A DNA stretch of 64,000 nucleotides from Dysgonomonas sp. Marseille-P4361 (GTDB lineage: Bacteria; Bacteroidota; Bacteroidia; Bacteroidales; Dysgonomonadaceae), in assembly GCF_900343125.1 (NCBI RefSeq), contig NZ_OPYL01000006.1, positions 62,001 through 126,000 of the forward strand, given 5' to 3'. Numbering within the stretch: position 1 is the first letter of the stretch; every line of letters begins with the position of its first letter. The notes under the pieces are model-generated. The model had not been told where the DNA came from, made no database searches, and was given only the letters and a program-made list of their open reading frames with translations. Positions 1 through 9,918 of this stretch are shown here, piece after piece. The position numbers and the translations under genes were made by a program.

Positions 1-1153
1 ATTGCTTAAGAGTAATATTGGCGACTACAAGGGTGCGCTCGAAGATCTGAATACCGTGCTGGCTGAATATCCGGAATTTTATCACGGCTTTATGGCTAGA
101 GCTGAAATTAAACACAGACAAAACGATTTGAAAGGCGCCGAGCGTGACTTTAATTACGCGAGAAATGAAGAGGCTCGCAAAAATAGAGAATTGGCAGAAG
201 GAAAAGGAGACGATACTGATGCTGAAACGAAAAATAAGACCAGAGAAAAATCGGATAGTGACCTTGATAAGTTTAATTTGCTAGTTGTTGCAGATAAAAC
301 AGTTGAAGAGAAGAATAAATATGGAAGCAATACGCGTGGTCGTATTCAGAATAAACAAGTTGATTTGGCTCTAGAACCTCGTTTTATAGTTACATATTAT
401 GAAAAGCAATCAGACCTTAGAGGTTTTGTTTATTATAGCCCTCTGGTGGATGCATTGAACAAGAAAAATGTCTTGACTAAAAAGTTGAGATTGGCTAACA
501 AAGAAGCCTCGTTGAATGAATTGCAAGCCGAGGAGCATTTTACTTCGATAGAAAATTTATCAAAAGAAATTGCAGAAAGACCGAATAATGCCGATTTGTA
601 TTTTGCTCGAGCAATGGATTATATGCTTGTGCAAGATTTTTCCAGCTCGATCGAAGATTTCAAAAAAGCGATAGAACTCAATCCTAAATTCACATTGGCA
701 TATTTCAATCTGGCAGTTGTTTGTACGAAACAATTAGAACTGAATGAAAATGTGCTAGAGTATGAAAAGAAATCAGAACAAACAGAATTGTCCAATTTGG
801 GGGGAGTAAAAAAAGAAACAAAACTGCCATCTACAGTTCTGCTCGACCATGGTAAAAAAGAGTTTGAGCTTATTATTAACTGTTATAACAAGGTGATCGA
901 GCTGAACCCAGACTTTGTTTATGCCTATTATAACAGGGCTGATGTTAGGTATAAGCAAAATGACTTCAGAGCAGCTATTTTGGATTATAGCGAAGCTATT
1001 CGTCGCGATCCCGGTTTTGCCGAAGCTTATTACAATAGAGGTCTGAGTCGTTTCCATATTAAGGATAAGAACAGAGCTTTGGACGATATGAGAAAAGCTG
1101 GTGAAATGGGTATTGTAGGTGCATATAGCATTATAAAAAGAATGACAGAATAA
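1..1153 (+). CDS. TPR-repeat protein (5' partial)
   Basis: The reading frame is open from the window edge (codons start at base 2) to a TAA at 1151-1153, so the true start lies upstream. The visible 383 residues contain several tetratricopeptide repeats. One pair is at the left end, one lies around residues 195-240 (motif NPKFTLAYFNLA), and two are near the C-terminus (NPDFVYAYYNRA and DPGFAEAYYNRG). A low-complexity, K/E/D-rich linker of about 40 residues separates the first group from the rest. TPRs are protein-protein interaction scaffolds, so no specific partner can be read from the sequence. A strong terminator follows at 1174-1210, so this gene is a separate transcription unit from thrS. 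Confidence 0.85.
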   Translation, partial: LLKSNIGDYKGALEDLNTVLAEYPEFYHGFMARAEIKHRQNDLKGAERDFNYARNEEARKNRELAEGKGDDTDAETKNKTREKSDSDLDKFNLLVVADKTVEEKNKYGSNTRGRIQNKQVDLALEPRFIVTYYEKQSDLRGFVYYSPLVDALNKKNVLTKKLRLANKEASLNELQAEEHFTSIENLSKEIAERPNNADLYFARAMDYMLVQDFSSSIEDFKKAIELNPKFTLAYFNLAVVCTKQLELNENVLEYEKKSEQTELSNLGGVKKETKLPSTVLLDHGKKEFELIINCYNKVIELNPDFVYAYYNRADVRYKQNDFRAAILDYSEAIRRDPGFAEAYYNRGLSRFHIKDKNRALDDMRKAGEMGIVGAYSIIKRMTE

Positions 1154-1173
1154 AGTTTAAGGTAATGAATAGT

Positions 1174-1216
1174 AAATGCTCTTTTGAATCTGTTTTTCAA
1201 AAGAGCATTTTTATTA
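1174..1216 (+). terminator. Rho-independent terminator after TPR gene
   Basis: A perfect 15-bp stem pairs 1174-1188 with 1196-1210, with a 7-nt loop (TCTGTTT), and a T-rich run follows. It sits 20 nt after the TPR stop codon. Confidence 0.93.
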
Positions 1217-1281
1217 TATTTTTTGATAAGGTCGAATACTTAAAAGAAAGACTAAGTATGATTTTATCTGTAAAAAATACT

Positions 1282-1289
1282 TATTTTTG
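1282..1289 (+). promoter_or_regulatory. Putative -7 promoter element for thrS operon
   Basis: TATTTTTG matches the Bacteroidota TAnnTTTG -7 consensus and lies 54 nt before thrS, after the upstream terminator. No convincing -33 TTTG is visible at the expected distance. Confidence 0.55.
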
Positions 1290-1343
1290 CAAGTTGAATA
1301 AATAGCTTGTTTGTAGAAGCTATGTAACTAAATATCAAAAAAG

Positions 1344-3290
1344 ATGATTAAAGTAACTTTTCCAGATGGTTCCGTTCGCGAGTTCGCAAAAGGAACAACA
1401 TCTTTACAGATTGCAGAAAGTATTAGTTCGCGTTTGGCTCAGGATGTGCTTGCCGCTAAAGTTAATGGTGATGTTTGGGATCTGACGAGGCCGTTAGAGC
1501 AAGATGCTACCATTGAACTTTTGAAATGGGAAGACGATGATGCTAAGCATGCCTATTGGCACTCTTCGGCTCACTTGATGGCCGAGGCTGTTCAAATACT
1601 TTACCCACATGCTAAATTTGGTATAGGTCCGGCTATCGAAAACGGATTTTACTACGATATAGATTTCGGTGATACGCCGGTTAAAGATTCTGATTTCCCT
1701 AAGATTGAAGCCAAAATGATGGAGCTGATCGCTAATAAGGAGGAGATCAAACGTCAAAGCATAACGAAAGCTGATGCTATAAAGATGTTTGGCGATCGTG
1801 CCGAAAATTATAAAGTAGAACTGATCAACGATCTTGAAGACGGAACTATTACAACTTATACACAAGGTGTGTTTACAGACTTGTGCCGTGGACCTCACTT
1901 ACCAAATACGTCTTATATCAAGGCGGTTAAGATATTGAGTGCTGCCGGCGCATACTGGCGTGGTGACGAAACGCGTAAGCAATTGACTCGTCTTTATGGA
2001 ATCACATTCCCTAAGAAAAAAATGTTGGATGAGTATCTTCATTTGTTAGAAGAAGCCAAGAAGCGCGACCACCGTAAGATTGGTAAAGAATTAGAGCTGT
2101 TTGCTTTTTCCGAAAATGTAGGAAAAGGTTTGCCTCTATGGTTGCCTCGTGGAACTCAATTGAGACTGAAACTGGAAGATTTCTTGAAGAAGATCCAAAA
2201 AAGATTCGAGTATGAGCAAGTAATGACTCCGCATATTGGTAGCAAACTGCTTTATGTAACTTCGGGTCACTATGCAAAATATGGTAAGGACTCATTCCAG
2301 CCTATCCATACACCGGAAGAAGGAGAAGAGTATCTGTTGAAACCGATGAACTGCCCTCACCACTGTGAGATTTACAAGGTAGTACCTCGCTCATACAAAG
2401 ATTTGCCTTTGCGTCTGGCTGAATTCGGAACTGTTTACCGTTACGAACAAAGTGGCGAACTTCATGGTCTGACTCGTGTGCGCGGGTTTACTCAAGACGA
2501 TGCGCATATTTTCTGTACACCTGAGCAGTTGAAAGAAGAATTCCTTAAAGTAATGGATATTGTGTTCATTATTTTCAAGGCATTGGACTTTGAAAAATTT
2601 GAAGCTCAAATCTCGTTGAGAGATCCAGAGAATAAAGAAAAATATATAGGTAGCGACGAAAACTGGGAAAAAGCTGAGCGTGCTATTATCGAAGCTTGCC
2701 AAGAAAAAGGCTTGCCGGCTAAAGTAGAGCTTGGTGAAGCAGCTTTCTATGGCCCTAAACTAGACTTTATGGTCAAAGATGCTCTTGGGCGTCGCTGGCA
2801 ATTAGGTACAATTCAGGTAGATTACAACCTTCCTGAGCGTTTCGAATTGGAATATACCGGAGCGGATAACCAAAAACACCGTCCTGTAATGATTCACCGT
2901 GCGCCATTCGGGTCAATGGAGCGTTTCATCGCTGTACTGATCGAACACACAGCCGGAAAATTCCCGTTGTGGCTAGCTCCGGATCAGGTAGTTGTGTTAC
3001 CTATCAGTGAGAAATTCAATGACTATGCTTATCGAGTATCAGGTTACTTGAAGCAAAAAGGTATTAGTTCTCAGGTAGATGACCGTAACGAAAAAATTGG
3101 CCGCAAAATTCGTGATAATGAGTTGAAGAGAATCCCATATTTGCTCGTAGTTGGAGAGAAAGAAGCAGAAACTGAAGAAGTTTCTGTAAGAAAACAGGGT
3201 GAAGGTGATAAAGGTTCAATGAAATTTACTAACTTTGCTGCCCAATTGAATGAAGAAATAGAGAGAATGATGAATGCATGGGAGCAATAA
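1344..3290 (+). CDS. thrS: Threonyl-tRNA synthetase
   Basis: This 648-residue class II aminoacyl-tRNA synthetase charges tRNA-Thr in the cytoplasm. The N-terminal TGS domain covers about residues 1-60. The editing domain follows, with the zinc-type HxxxH at H73/H77 (WHSSAH). The catalytic core has motif 2 ([18 protein letters not shown]) and the zinc cysteine in MNCPHH (about C337). A C-terminal anticodon-binding domain begins near residue 545. Length and domain order are normal for the family. It heads a thrS-infC-rpmI-rplT cluster, an arrangement conserved across many bacteria. A leader of about 50 nt lies between the putative promoter and the ATG. Confidence 0.98.
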   Translation: MIKVTFPDGSVREFAKGTTSLQIAESISSRLAQDVLAAKVNGDVWDLTRPLEQDATIELLKWEDDDAKHAYWHSSAHLMAEAVQILYPHAKFGIGPAIENGFYYDIDFGDTPVKDSDFPKIEAKMMELIANKEEIKRQSITKADAIKMFGDRAENYKVELINDLEDGTITTYTQGVFTDLCRGPHLPNTSYIKAVKILSAAGAYWRGDETRKQLTRLYGITFPKKKMLDEYLHLLEEAKKRDHRKIGKELELFAFSENVGKGLPLWLPRGTQLRLKLEDFLKKIQKRFEYEQVMTPHIGSKLLYVTSGHYAKYGKDSFQPIHTPEEGEEYLLKPMNCPHHCEIYKVVPRSYKDLPLRLAEFGTVYRYEQSGELHGLTRVRGFTQDDAHIFCTPEQLKEEFLKVMDIVFIIFKALDFEKFEAQISLRDPENKEKYIGSDENWEKAERAIIEACQEKGLPAKVELGEAAFYGPKLDFMVKDALGRRWQLGTIQVDYNLPERFELEYTGADNQKHRPVMIHRAPFGSMERFIAVLIEHTAGKFPLWLAPDQVVVLPISEKFNDYAYRVSGYLKQKGISSQVDDRNEKIGRKIRDNELKRIPYLLVVGEKEAETEEVSVRKQGEGDKGSMKFTNFAAQLNEEIERMMNAWEQ

Positions 3291-3373
3291 TCCTAAGTGT
3301 TCGTGTTTATATGCTTGATAATTAATATTATAAAATAATAAAAAGATAAAGAAAGATTCTAATCAGTTTTTGA

Positions 3374-4000
3374 ATGAGGAATAACAGATTTAATCAAAAG
3401 AAAGAAGATTTACATCGTATTAACGGAAATATCCGTGCTAGAGAGATTCGCCTGGTAGGTGACAATGTAGAACAAGGTGTATACACTGTACAAGAAGCCC
3501 TACGAATGGCAGATGAACTTGAGCTTGATTTGGTGGAGATTTCACCAACTGCTGTGCCCCCTGTTTGCAAAATAATGGATTATCAGAAATTTCTTTATCA
3601 ACAAAAGAAAAAGCAGAAAGAAGCTAAAGCAAAATCTGTAAAAGTGGTAGTGAAAGAGATTCGTTTCGGACCTCAGACGGACGACCATGACTTCAACTTC
3701 AAACTTAAACATGCAAAAAGCTTCCTGGAAGAAGGATCGAAAGTGAAAGCATTCGTTTTCTTTAAAGGTCGTTCAATCTTGTTTAAAGATCAAGGAGAAG
3801 TTCTATTGTTGCGTTTTGCTACAGAATTAGAAGATTTAGCTAAAGTAGATCAGTTGCCTCAATTGGAAGGTAAGAAAATGATCATGATGCTTTCTCCTAA
3901 AAAACAACCAACAAAAGCACCTGCTAAACCTAAAGAAGAGGGAAAGAAAGAGGTAGAGAAAAAAGTTGTTGAAGAAAAGGAGACTAAAGAAGAAGAATAA
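3374..4000 (+). CDS. infC: Translation initiation factor IF-3
   Basis: IF-3 (208 residues) binds the 30S subunit and enforces start-codon selection. The N-domain (residues 1-80, with [16 protein letters not shown]) and the C-domain ([21 protein letters not shown]) are both complete. The gene starts with a plain ATG rather than the rare AUU/AUC used for autoregulation in enterobacteria. The last roughly 35 residues are a lysine/glutamate-rich tail absent from the compact E. coli protein. It lies 83 nt after thrS with no terminator between them, so co-transcription is likely. Confidence 0.97.
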   Translation: MRNNRFNQKKEDLHRINGNIRAREIRLVGDNVEQGVYTVQEALRMADELELDLVEISPTAVPPVCKIMDYQKFLYQQKKKQKEAKAKSVKVVVKEIRFGPQTDDHDFNFKLKHAKSFLEEGSKVKAFVFFKGRSILFKDQGEVLLLRFATELEDLAKVDQLPQLEGKKMIMMLSPKKQPTKAPAKPKEEGKKEVEKKVVEEKETKEEE

Positions 4001-4051
4001 TCAACTTATATAATTATTCGTTTAGTAAATAAAATTAATTAATTAACTGAG

Positions 4052-4249
4052 ATGCCAAAACAAAAGACTAATTCCGGTGCCAAAAAGAGGTTTGCCCTTA
4101 CCGGATCAGGAAAAATCAAAAGAAAACATGCTTTCAAAAGTCACATCTTGACTAAGAAAACTAAAAAACAGAAAAGAAATCTAACTCATGCAGGTCTTGT
4201 GCATAAAGTAGATGAAAATGCTGTTAAGAAATTATTAGCAATGAAATAA
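4052..4249 (+). CDS. rpmI: 50S ribosomal protein L35
   Basis: L35 (65 residues) is a small, very basic protein of the large ribosomal subunit. It opens with the family signature [21 protein letters not shown] (K-rich, residues 1-22), and the length is standard. It sits between infC and rplT as in most bacteria, and an A/T-rich leader of about 50 nt separates it from infC. Confidence 0.98.
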   Translation: MPKQKTNSGAKKRFALTGSGKIKRKHAFKSHILTKKTKKQKRNLTHAGLVHKVDENAVKKLLAMK

Positions 4250-4352
4250 TTGAGTTTCTAAAGCAAGTTTTTAAAAAGATTTATTAACCGGATGTATGCA
4301 GCAAAGAGTTTTTGAAACAAGAAAACCGCTATCATTCAAAACATTGTAAATT

Positions 4353-4697
4353 ATGCCAAGATCAGTCAATCATGTTGCGTCACGCAACCGCAGAAAAAAA
4401 GTATTAAAATTAACAAGAGGTTACTATGGAGCACGTAAAAACGTGTGGACAGTAGCTAAAAACACATGGGAAAAAGGTCTTACCTACGCATTCCGCGACC
4501 GTCGTGCTAAAAAACGTAACTTCCGCGCATTGTGGATTCAACGTATCAATGCAGCAGCTCGCCTAGAAGGTATGTCTTATTCTCGCCTAATGGGTGCTCT
4601 TCACAAAAATGGAATCGAAATTAACCGTAAGGTTCTAGCTGACCTAGCTGTTAATCATCCAGAAGCATTCAAAGCAATCGTAAACAAAGTGAAATAA
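4353..4697 (+). CDS. rplT: 50S ribosomal protein L20
   Basis: L20 (114 residues) binds 23S rRNA early in large-subunit assembly. The N-terminal basic arm ([20 protein letters not shown]) and the globular C-domain ([20 protein letters not shown]) are intact. In other bacteria L20 represses its own operon through mRNA binding. The 103-nt gap before this gene could hold such a site, but I see no clear pseudoknot there. A strong terminator follows at 4715. Confidence 0.98.
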   Translation: MPRSVNHVASRNRRKKVLKLTRGYYGARKNVWTVAKNTWEKGLTYAFRDRRAKKRNFRALWIQRINAAARLEGMSYSRLMGALHKNGIEINRKVLADLAVNHPEAFKAIVNKVK

Positions 4698-4714
4698 TTC
4701 ACCTTTTATGATAT

Positions 4715-4747
4715 AAAAAAGCAATCTCATTCGAGATTGCTTTTTTG
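4715..4747 (+). terminator. Terminator of the thrS-rplT operon
   Basis: The stem GCAATCTC/GAGATTGC (4721-4728 with 4733-4740) has an ATTC loop and is flanked by A6 and T6. It should work on both strands, but on the plus strand it closes the operon 18 nt after rplT. Confidence 0.95.
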
Positions 4748-4864
4748 TTTTTACATATGCTTGATAGTCAGATGTTTAGTTTTTCAAGGATTCGGGTATA
4801 ATACGTTGATTAAGAGCTTATTGTATGGGTTGCGAGCTTCTGGAATACCTATTTGACCTGTAAT

Positions 4865-6040
4865 TTATCTTAGTCTCTTTCTCTCATATACTATCCTTGA
4901 TACATACCAATATATCATAATGCTGACGAAGCACAGTACTGCAGAGAATAAGTATAATGCCTCGAAAGACATAAACCCTGTGATATATCCTCCTCCTAGC
5001 ATCCCTAGAGCCAATCCGAAATCGAATCCAATGAGGTAAGTAGAGTTTGCTGTTCCTCTTTGGTTGTTCTCTGCAAGGTTGATATAGAGAGTTTGCAGGG
5101 CAGGGAACATCATTCCAAAGCCAATGCCAATAAATAATCCCGATAGGCAGAATGCATATATGTTATGTATAGAAGCAAATACAAAAAAAGCTGCGGTAAC
5201 GATTGCCATTGCAGAAACATTGACTTCATGTATCTTGCCTCTATCTACCAACTTCCCTGCAAATACACGTGATATAATGATCCCTCCTGCCCAGAATAAG
5301 AAAAAGATACCTGCGTTAGGAATACCGATCTCTTTGCCGTATTGGGCTACAAAAGGGCCTATTGTGCCCCAGGCAAAGCATGGTAACAGCTGATTGAGAA
5401 ATATTGGCCACCCTCTAAGTAAAAAGAAACGGTCTAGGGAGATCTTCTGTCGTTCTACCTTTGGTCTCTCAGGTGCTTTGATGAGCGATACGGCTATGAT
5501 ACCCAGTATCCCCATAACGATAGCACACCAAAGAAGGATGTCGAAACCATAGTGGTTGTATATATGTATAGCGAAGAATGGTCCTATTGCCATTGCTACA
5601 TTCATGAATGTTCCGTAATATCCAATCCCTTCGGCACGTCTTTCGGATGGAACGACGTCAATGGCAAGTGTGCTGGACGAAACGGTGGACAGTCCCCATG
5701 TGATACCATGCAGAAAACGTACGAAGACAAAAAGCATTACTGTTGTTGCCCAAAAGTATCCAAAGAAAGTGAGTACATAACAGGTAAATGCAATAAGTAA
5801 TATTTTCTTGCGAGAGAAGATATCTACCATGTAGCCAGAGAATGGGCGAACAAACATCAGTGCGATAGCGTATGATGCTAACACAATTCCGGTGCGTGAT
5901 TGTGGAATGCCCATCTGTTCGGTGACATATAACGGGATGGATGGCATTAATAAATTGAAAGAACATGCCATCAGAAAGTTCGCTAAACAGACATTTAGGT
6001 AACTTGCAGACCAAAGTTTGGGTTTGATTACAGCTTCCAT
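4865..6040 (-). CDS. Major facilitator superfamily transporter
   Basis: This is a 391-residue inner-membrane permease with about 12 hydrophobic segments. The first loop after TM2 carries the MFS motif A variant GYMVDIFSRKKIL (residues about 74-86), and a similar loop in the second half reads GKLVDRG. The fold is that of small drug or sugar exporters of the YfcJ/arabinose-efflux type. The substrate cannot be read from sequence. It is transcribed alone, convergent with the ribosomal operon and downstream of the ABC-F gene on the same strand. The 129-nt gap to the ABC-F gene shows no clear terminator. Confidence 0.9.
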   Translation of the reverse strand: MEAVIKPKLWSASYLNVCLANFLMACSFNLLMPSIPLYVTEQMGIPQSRTGIVLASYAIALMFVRPFSGYMVDIFSRKKILLIAFTCYVLTFFGYFWATTVMLFVFVRFLHGITWGLSTVSSSTLAIDVVPSERRAEGIGYYGTFMNVAMAIGPFFAIHIYNHYGFDILLWCAIVMGILGIIAVSLIKAPERPKVERQKISLDRFFLLRGWPIFLNQLLPCFAWGTIGPFVAQYGKEIGIPNAGIFFLFWAGGIIISRVFAGKLVDRGKIHEVNVSAMAIVTAAFFVFASIHNIYAFCLSGLFIGIGFGMMFPALQTLYINLAENNQRGTANSTYLIGFDFGLALGMLGGGYITGFMSFEALYLFSAVLCFVSIMIYWYVSRIVYERKRLR

Positions 6041-6169
6041 TTATACATTATTATCATTAGTCTTTTGACTCAAGATTCTATCATCTTAAATTCAAAGTCA
6101 TCTATTAAACACTCTTAAAAGGAAAGAGTTTGTGTGAGAATCAAAAAAAGTATAGAGAGGATGTATAGT

Positions 6170-8047
6170 TTATATTAGTTCGCTAAGTTCCATCCATCTC
6201 AATGTCTTCTCGTCTATTTCATCTATCAGTTCGCTAATGCGGTTCGATTTGCTGATTAATTCGTCAGAAGATAAAGTCCCGCTTGACATCTCTACCTCCA
6301 AGTTGTTTTTCTCTTCTTCTAGTTTTGGAATTAACTCGTCCAGCTCTTCAAACTCACGTTTTTCTTTGAAGGACAATTTCTTCTTTTCTTGAGGTTTTGT
6401 TGGAACTATAGGTTGTTTCTCTTCTTTGGGTTTAGATGCTTGTTGTTTCTCTTTTTCCAAAGAGTCCTGGATTTCTTTCCACTCTCTGTATTGTGTATAG
6501 TTGCCTGGGAAATCTTTTATTCGCGCATCCCCTTGGAAGGCTAAGAGGTGGTCAACCGTTTTGTCCATAAAGTAACGGTCGTGCGATACGACTATAACGC
6601 AACCTTTGAACTGTTGTAGGTATTCCTCTAAAATATTTAATGTAACGATATCCAAATCATTTGTCGGCTCATCAAGAACTAAGAAGTTCGGATTGGCTAT
6701 GAGTACCGTACAGAGGTAGAGACGACGCCTTTCTCCTCCCGAAAGTTTATAGACAAAGCTGTGCTGTTTTTCGGGTGCAAATAGAAAATGCTGTAGGAAT
6801 TGCGAAGCGGTTAGTTTGCTCCCATTCCCTAAGTCGATGACCTCTGCTATGTTTTGTACTACATCGATCACTTTCATTTGGTCGTCGAACTTAAGTCCAT
6901 CCTGACTGTAATAACCAAATTTTACAGTTTCGCCTATGTCGAATTCACCTTTATCGGGAGCAACTTCTCCCATCAGCATTTTTATAAAAGTAGATTTTCC
7001 TGTCCCGTTGTTGCCAACAATTCCAAGCTTCTCGTAGCGGGCAAATATATAGTTGAAGTCTTCAAGAATCTTGATATCATCAAAAGATTTGTAGATATGC
7101 TTCGCTTCGAATATTTTGTTGCCAATATACGAGCCTTTCATCTGTAGTTGTACATTGCCTGCATCTCTCGCTTGTTGTGCTTTCTTTTCCAAGTCGTAAA
7201 AAGCATCGATGCGAGATTTTGCTTTTGTCCCTCTGGCTTGTGGCTGACGGCGCATCCAATCCAACTCTTTGCGGAGAAGGTTGTTGGCTCTATCTATTTC
7301 TGAGTTTTGGGCACTGACTCTTTCGTCTCTTTTTTCAAGATAGTAAGAGTAGTTCCCTTTGTATCTGTATAATTGTTGCTGATCTATTTCTATGATCTCG
7401 TTGCATACTCGGTCTAAGAAATAGCGGTCGTGAGTAACCATCAAAAGACTTAGTCTTGATTGTTGTAGGTGTCCTTCGAGCCATTCTACCATATCCAGAT
7501 CGAGGTGGTTAGTAGGCTCGTCGAGAATAATAAGATCCGGCTCTGTAATTAAGACGTTTGCCAGAGCAACACGTTTTAATTGACCTCCTGATAATTCGCC
7601 GATTTTCTGATCAAAGTTCTTGATCTTTAACTGAGCCAAGATTTGCTTAGCTTTATGTTCGTAGTCCCATGCTTGCAGTATATCCATTCGTTGAAGGATA
7701 TTTTCTAAGCCTGACTGGTCCTTAGAATTTATAACCTGTTCGTATTCGGCTATCAGATCAGTTATCTCATTTCCCGAATGGAAGCAGGCTTGAAGGACTG
7801 TAAGATTCTCGGGATATATAGGATCTTGCTCTAGATAGGCAATACGCAAGTCTTTGCGAAATACGACTGAACCACTATCGTGAGGTTCTTTTCCTACAAG
7901 TATGTTCAAAAGGGTTGTTTTTCCTGATCCGTTTTTAGCGATTAGACCTATACGTTCTCCTTCGGCTATGCCAAATGATATATCCTTGAATAAGACAAGG
8001 TCGCCAAAACTCTTGGTAAGAAGATCTACTTGTAGTATTGATGCCAT
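6170..8047 (-). CDS. ABC-F family ATP-binding protein (Uup-like)
   Basis: This soluble protein of about 625 residues has two ABC ATPase domains and no membrane segments. Walker A motifs are GLIAKNGSGKTTLL and GIVGNNGTGKSTF. ABC signatures are LSGGQLKR and LSGGERRR, each followed by an LDEPTNxLD Walker B. The inter-domain linker and a charged coiled-coil C-terminal tail (last roughly 80 residues) resemble Uup. ABC-F proteins act on ribosomes, and Uup types are linked to ribosome rescue or DNA precision. I place the start at the ATG at 8047, not an in-frame one at 8065, because a TAnnTTTG promoter element occupies 8063-8070. Confidence 0.93.
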   Translation of the reverse strand: MASILQVDLLTKSFGDLVLFKDISFGIAEGERIGLIAKNGSGKTTLLNILVGKEPHDSGSVVFRKDLRIAYLEQDPIYPENLTVLQACFHSGNEITDLIAEYEQVINSKDQSGLENILQRMDILQAWDYEHKAKQILAQLKIKNFDQKIGELSGGQLKRVALANVLITEPDLIILDEPTNHLDLDMVEWLEGHLQQSRLSLLMVTHDRYFLDRVCNEIIEIDQQQLYRYKGNYSYYLEKRDERVSAQNSEIDRANNLLRKELDWMRRQPQARGTKAKSRIDAFYDLEKKAQQARDAGNVQLQMKGSYIGNKIFEAKHIYKSFDDIKILEDFNYIFARYEKLGIVGNNGTGKSTFIKMLMGEVAPDKGEFDIGETVKFGYYSQDGLKFDDQMKVIDVVQNIAEVIDLGNGSKLTASQFLQHFLFAPEKQHSFVYKLSGGERRRLYLCTVLIANPNFLVLDEPTNDLDIVTLNILEEYLQQFKGCVIVVSHDRYFMDKTVDHLLAFQGDARIKDFPGNYTQYREWKEIQDSLEKEKQQASKPKEEKQPIVPTKPQEKKKLSFKEKREFEELDELIPKLEEEKNNLEVEMSSGTLSSDELISKSNRISELIDEIDEKTLRWMELSELI

Positions 8048-8062
8048 ATAAATTGTTTTACG

Positions 8063-8070
8063 CAAAGGTA
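8063..8070 (-). promoter_or_regulatory. Putative -7 element for the ABC-F gene
   Basis: The minus strand reads TACCTTTG, matching TAnnTTTG. It lies about 16 nt before the chosen ATG and implies a very short leader. Confidence 0.5.
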
Positions 8071-8138
8071 GTCAAATGCTGCCATTTTTAGAATTCTTCT
8101 AATATGAATCTTCTTCAATATAGCAGTAAGGCTTTTCT

Positions 8139-8840
8139 TTATGATGCTAAACCGAATAATTGGTGGATGATTGGGATTAAAAGAGCTGTCATAACCCCCA
8201 TCAGTCCTATAGCTAGTCCACTAAGTGCCCCTTCTATCATTCCCATTTCCATAGCTTTTGCTGTACCTATACCATGTGCCGAAGCTCCCATCGCCAAACC
8301 TTTGGCTACACTGCTTTTTATACCTAATAAACGTAGTACCGGCGGACCAATGATGCTGCCGAAAATACCACAGAATAAAACAATTATTGCTGTTAATGAA
8401 ACATTGCCTCCTGACTGTTGAGATATACTCATAGCTATTGGAGATGTTACTGATTTTGGTTCCAGGCTGTAAATGAGAACTTCATCTGCCCCGGTAATTC
8501 GGGCAAGGATGATGACGCTTAGAATTCCTACTATACTTCCTATGAAGATTGAGGTAAGAATAGATAAAACATTGCCTTTTAGATAATCCAACTGTTCGTA
8601 TAGTACATATCCCAAGGCGACAACAGAAGGTCCGAGCATAAAGCTTACAAATCGGCTCCCCTCATCAAAGGTTTCGTAGCTTATGTCTGCTATCTTAAGA
8701 AAAACTATAATAATACCGATTGCTATAATAAGAGGATGCAATAGAGGTATTCTTGTCTTCTTGAATATCCATTGACCTAATAGATAGCTTCCGAAGATGA
8801 GCAGTAATATAAATTCTGTAGACTCAAATAAAGCTTTCAT
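8139..8840 (-). CDS. lrgB: LrgB/CidB family membrane protein
   Basis: This 233-residue polytopic membrane protein of the LrgB family has a glycine-rich conserved stretch (KSVTSPIAMSISQQSGG) and GASAHGIGTAKAMEMG near the C-terminus. LrgAB/CidAB pairs are described as holin/antiholin-like systems affecting autolysis. The plant homologue PLGG1 and some bacterial pairs export glycolate, pyruvate or related small acids. It overlaps lrgA by 4 bp, so the two are probably translationally coupled. Confidence 0.93.
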   Translation of the reverse strand: MKALFESTEFILLLIFGSYLLGQWIFKKTRIPLLHPLIIAIGIIIVFLKIADISYETFDEGSRFVSFMLGPSVVALGYVLYEQLDYLKGNVLSILTSIFIGSIVGILSVIILARITGADEVLIYSLEPKSVTSPIAMSISQQSGGNVSLTAIIVLFCGIFGSIIGPPVLRLLGIKSSVAKGLAMGASAHGIGTAKAMEMGMIEGALSGLAIGLMGVMTALLIPIIHQLFGLAS

Positions 8841-9196
8841 TTTTTATTGCCCTCCATCTTTTGTTGAATTAAAGCTACTACCGCAATAACTAATACAGTG
8901 CTGATGGAGCATACGATAAGTATAGACATCCAGAATTGGCTGATAAGTCCGTAAGAGCCTAGAAGCCCGGCTCCGGCTGGAATAAAGAAAATAGCCATAT
9001 TGCGAGTGAACGCAGTTGCTACATCTTTTACTTTGTCTGAATCAAAAATTTTGAAGTAGAGAGAGAGAAAAAGCAGAATCATTCCTATAATATTTCCGGG
9101 AATGAAGCCTTTTATAAAAAAACTGATAGCCTCTCCCAAAAAATAAAATAGAAGAATGATAAAGACACCTTTTATCATTTTCATATTAATAACCAT
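8837..9196 (-). CDS. lrgA: LrgA/CidA family membrane protein
   Basis: This 119-residue protein has four hydrophobic segments. The conserved core contains GNIIGMILLFL and the downstream FIPAGAGLLGSYGLI typical of LrgA/CidA. It is the first gene of the lrgAB pair. The ATG at 9196 is used here; a second in-frame ATG at 9184 is also possible. A putative -7 element (CAAAGGTA on the plus strand) lies at 9213-9220. Confidence 0.92.
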   Translation of the reverse strand: MVINMKMIKGVFIILLFYFLGEAISFFIKGFIPGNIIGMILLFLSLYFKIFDSDKVKDVATAFTRNMAIFFIPAGAGLLGSYGLISQFWMSILIVCSISTVLVIAVVALIQQKMEGNKK

Positions 9197-9212
9197 CTAA
9201 TTAACTCAGGGG

Positions 9213-9220
9213 CAAAGGTA
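9213..9220 (-). promoter_or_regulatory. Putative -7 element for lrgAB
   Basis: The minus strand reads TACCTTTG, 17 nt upstream of the lrgA ATG. Confidence 0.5.
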
Positions 9221-9293
9221 CTATTAGTTATCGGTATTTGTTTAGGAGAGAGCTTTTTTTGAAAGTTAATTTTATTATTCATGAACTTTATTA

Positions 9294-9301
9294 TACTTTT
9301 G
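9294..9301 (+). promoter_or_regulatory. Putative -7 element for the outer-membrane barrel gene
   Basis: TACTTTTG fits TAnnTTTG and lies about 70 nt before the ATG at 9371. It is divergent from the lrgAB promoter across a short A/T-rich gap. Confidence 0.55.
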
Positions 9302-9370
9302 CGGTTATAGATTTAAAGAATGTTAAGTTCATTCGTCTATAATTTTTTTATTAACATAAATTTTTTAAGT

Positions 9371-9862
9371 ATGAAAAAAGTAATTTTAGCTGTTTTATTA
9401 GCTGTTTTTTCTTTAGGACTACACGCACAATCAGGGCTTGGTAAAGGTGAAAAAGCCGCAGTTTTCCAAGCAGGTTATCAATCAGATCCAGGTCGTTTTA
9501 TGATTGGAGTAGAAGGACGTTACAATATTGCGAACAATTTTCGTTTAGCTCCAGATGTAATGTTGATGTTCCCTAAAAATAAAGTATTAGGATTCGATGC
9601 TAACGTAAACTTCCACTATGTATTTCCTCTAGAATCTCAGCTTAATATTTATCCTTTAGCTGGTTTGTCTATGCTAAACAATCGTTATACAGGAGATCTT
9701 CCTGATGGAGTAGGTAAAGGTGCTACAGATTGGGGATTTAACTTAGGAGGAGGCTTTGAATACAATCTTAGCAGCTCTAGTTTCTTAAATCTTGAAATGA
9801 AATATACTTTCAGTGATTTAGATCACTTTACAGTAGGTTTCGGTTACGGAATAAGATTCTAA
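9371..9862 (+). CDS. Small outer-membrane beta-barrel protein
   Basis: This is a 163-residue exported protein. I start it at the ATG at 9371, which gives a clean signal peptide (MKKVILAVLLAVFSLGLHAQ). An upstream in-frame extension from 9320 would bury it. The rest alternates aromatic and polar residues in short beta strands and ends FTVGFGYGIRF, with a terminal aromatic typical of outer-membrane barrels assembled by BamA. It belongs to the general OmpA/porin-like barrel group (8 strands would fit the size). The role is unknown. It is flanked by its own promoter and terminator, so it is monocistronic. Confidence 0.85.
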   Translation: MKKVILAVLLAVFSLGLHAQSGLGKGEKAAVFQAGYQSDPGRFMIGVEGRYNIANNFRLAPDVMLMFPKNKVLGFDANVNFHYVFPLESQLNIYPLAGLSMLNNRYTGDLPDGVGKGATDWGFNLGGGFEYNLSSSSFLNLEMKYTFSDLDHFTVGFGYGIRF

Positions 9863-9883
9863 TAAATAGAGAATCAATATATG

Positions 9884-9918
9884 AAAAGAGCCGCTTAGTT
9901 ATAAGCGGCTCTTTTTTT
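9884..9918. terminator. Bidirectional terminator
   Basis: A 14-bp perfect stem pairs AAAAGAGCCGCTTA (9884-9897) with TAAGCGGCTCTTTT (9902-9915) around a GTTA loop, with U-runs on both strands. It separates the barrel gene from the convergent lpxH-like gene, whose stop codon it abuts. Confidence 0.93.

Noticed and set aside
8048-8065. Upstream ATG for the ABC-F gene
   Set aside because: It overlaps the promoter -7 element, and the family N-terminus begins at the ATG at 8047.
9320-9370. Longer start for the outer-membrane barrel protein
   Set aside because: The upstream in-frame ATG would place 17 residues before a perfect signal peptide; the ATG at 9371 is the better start.
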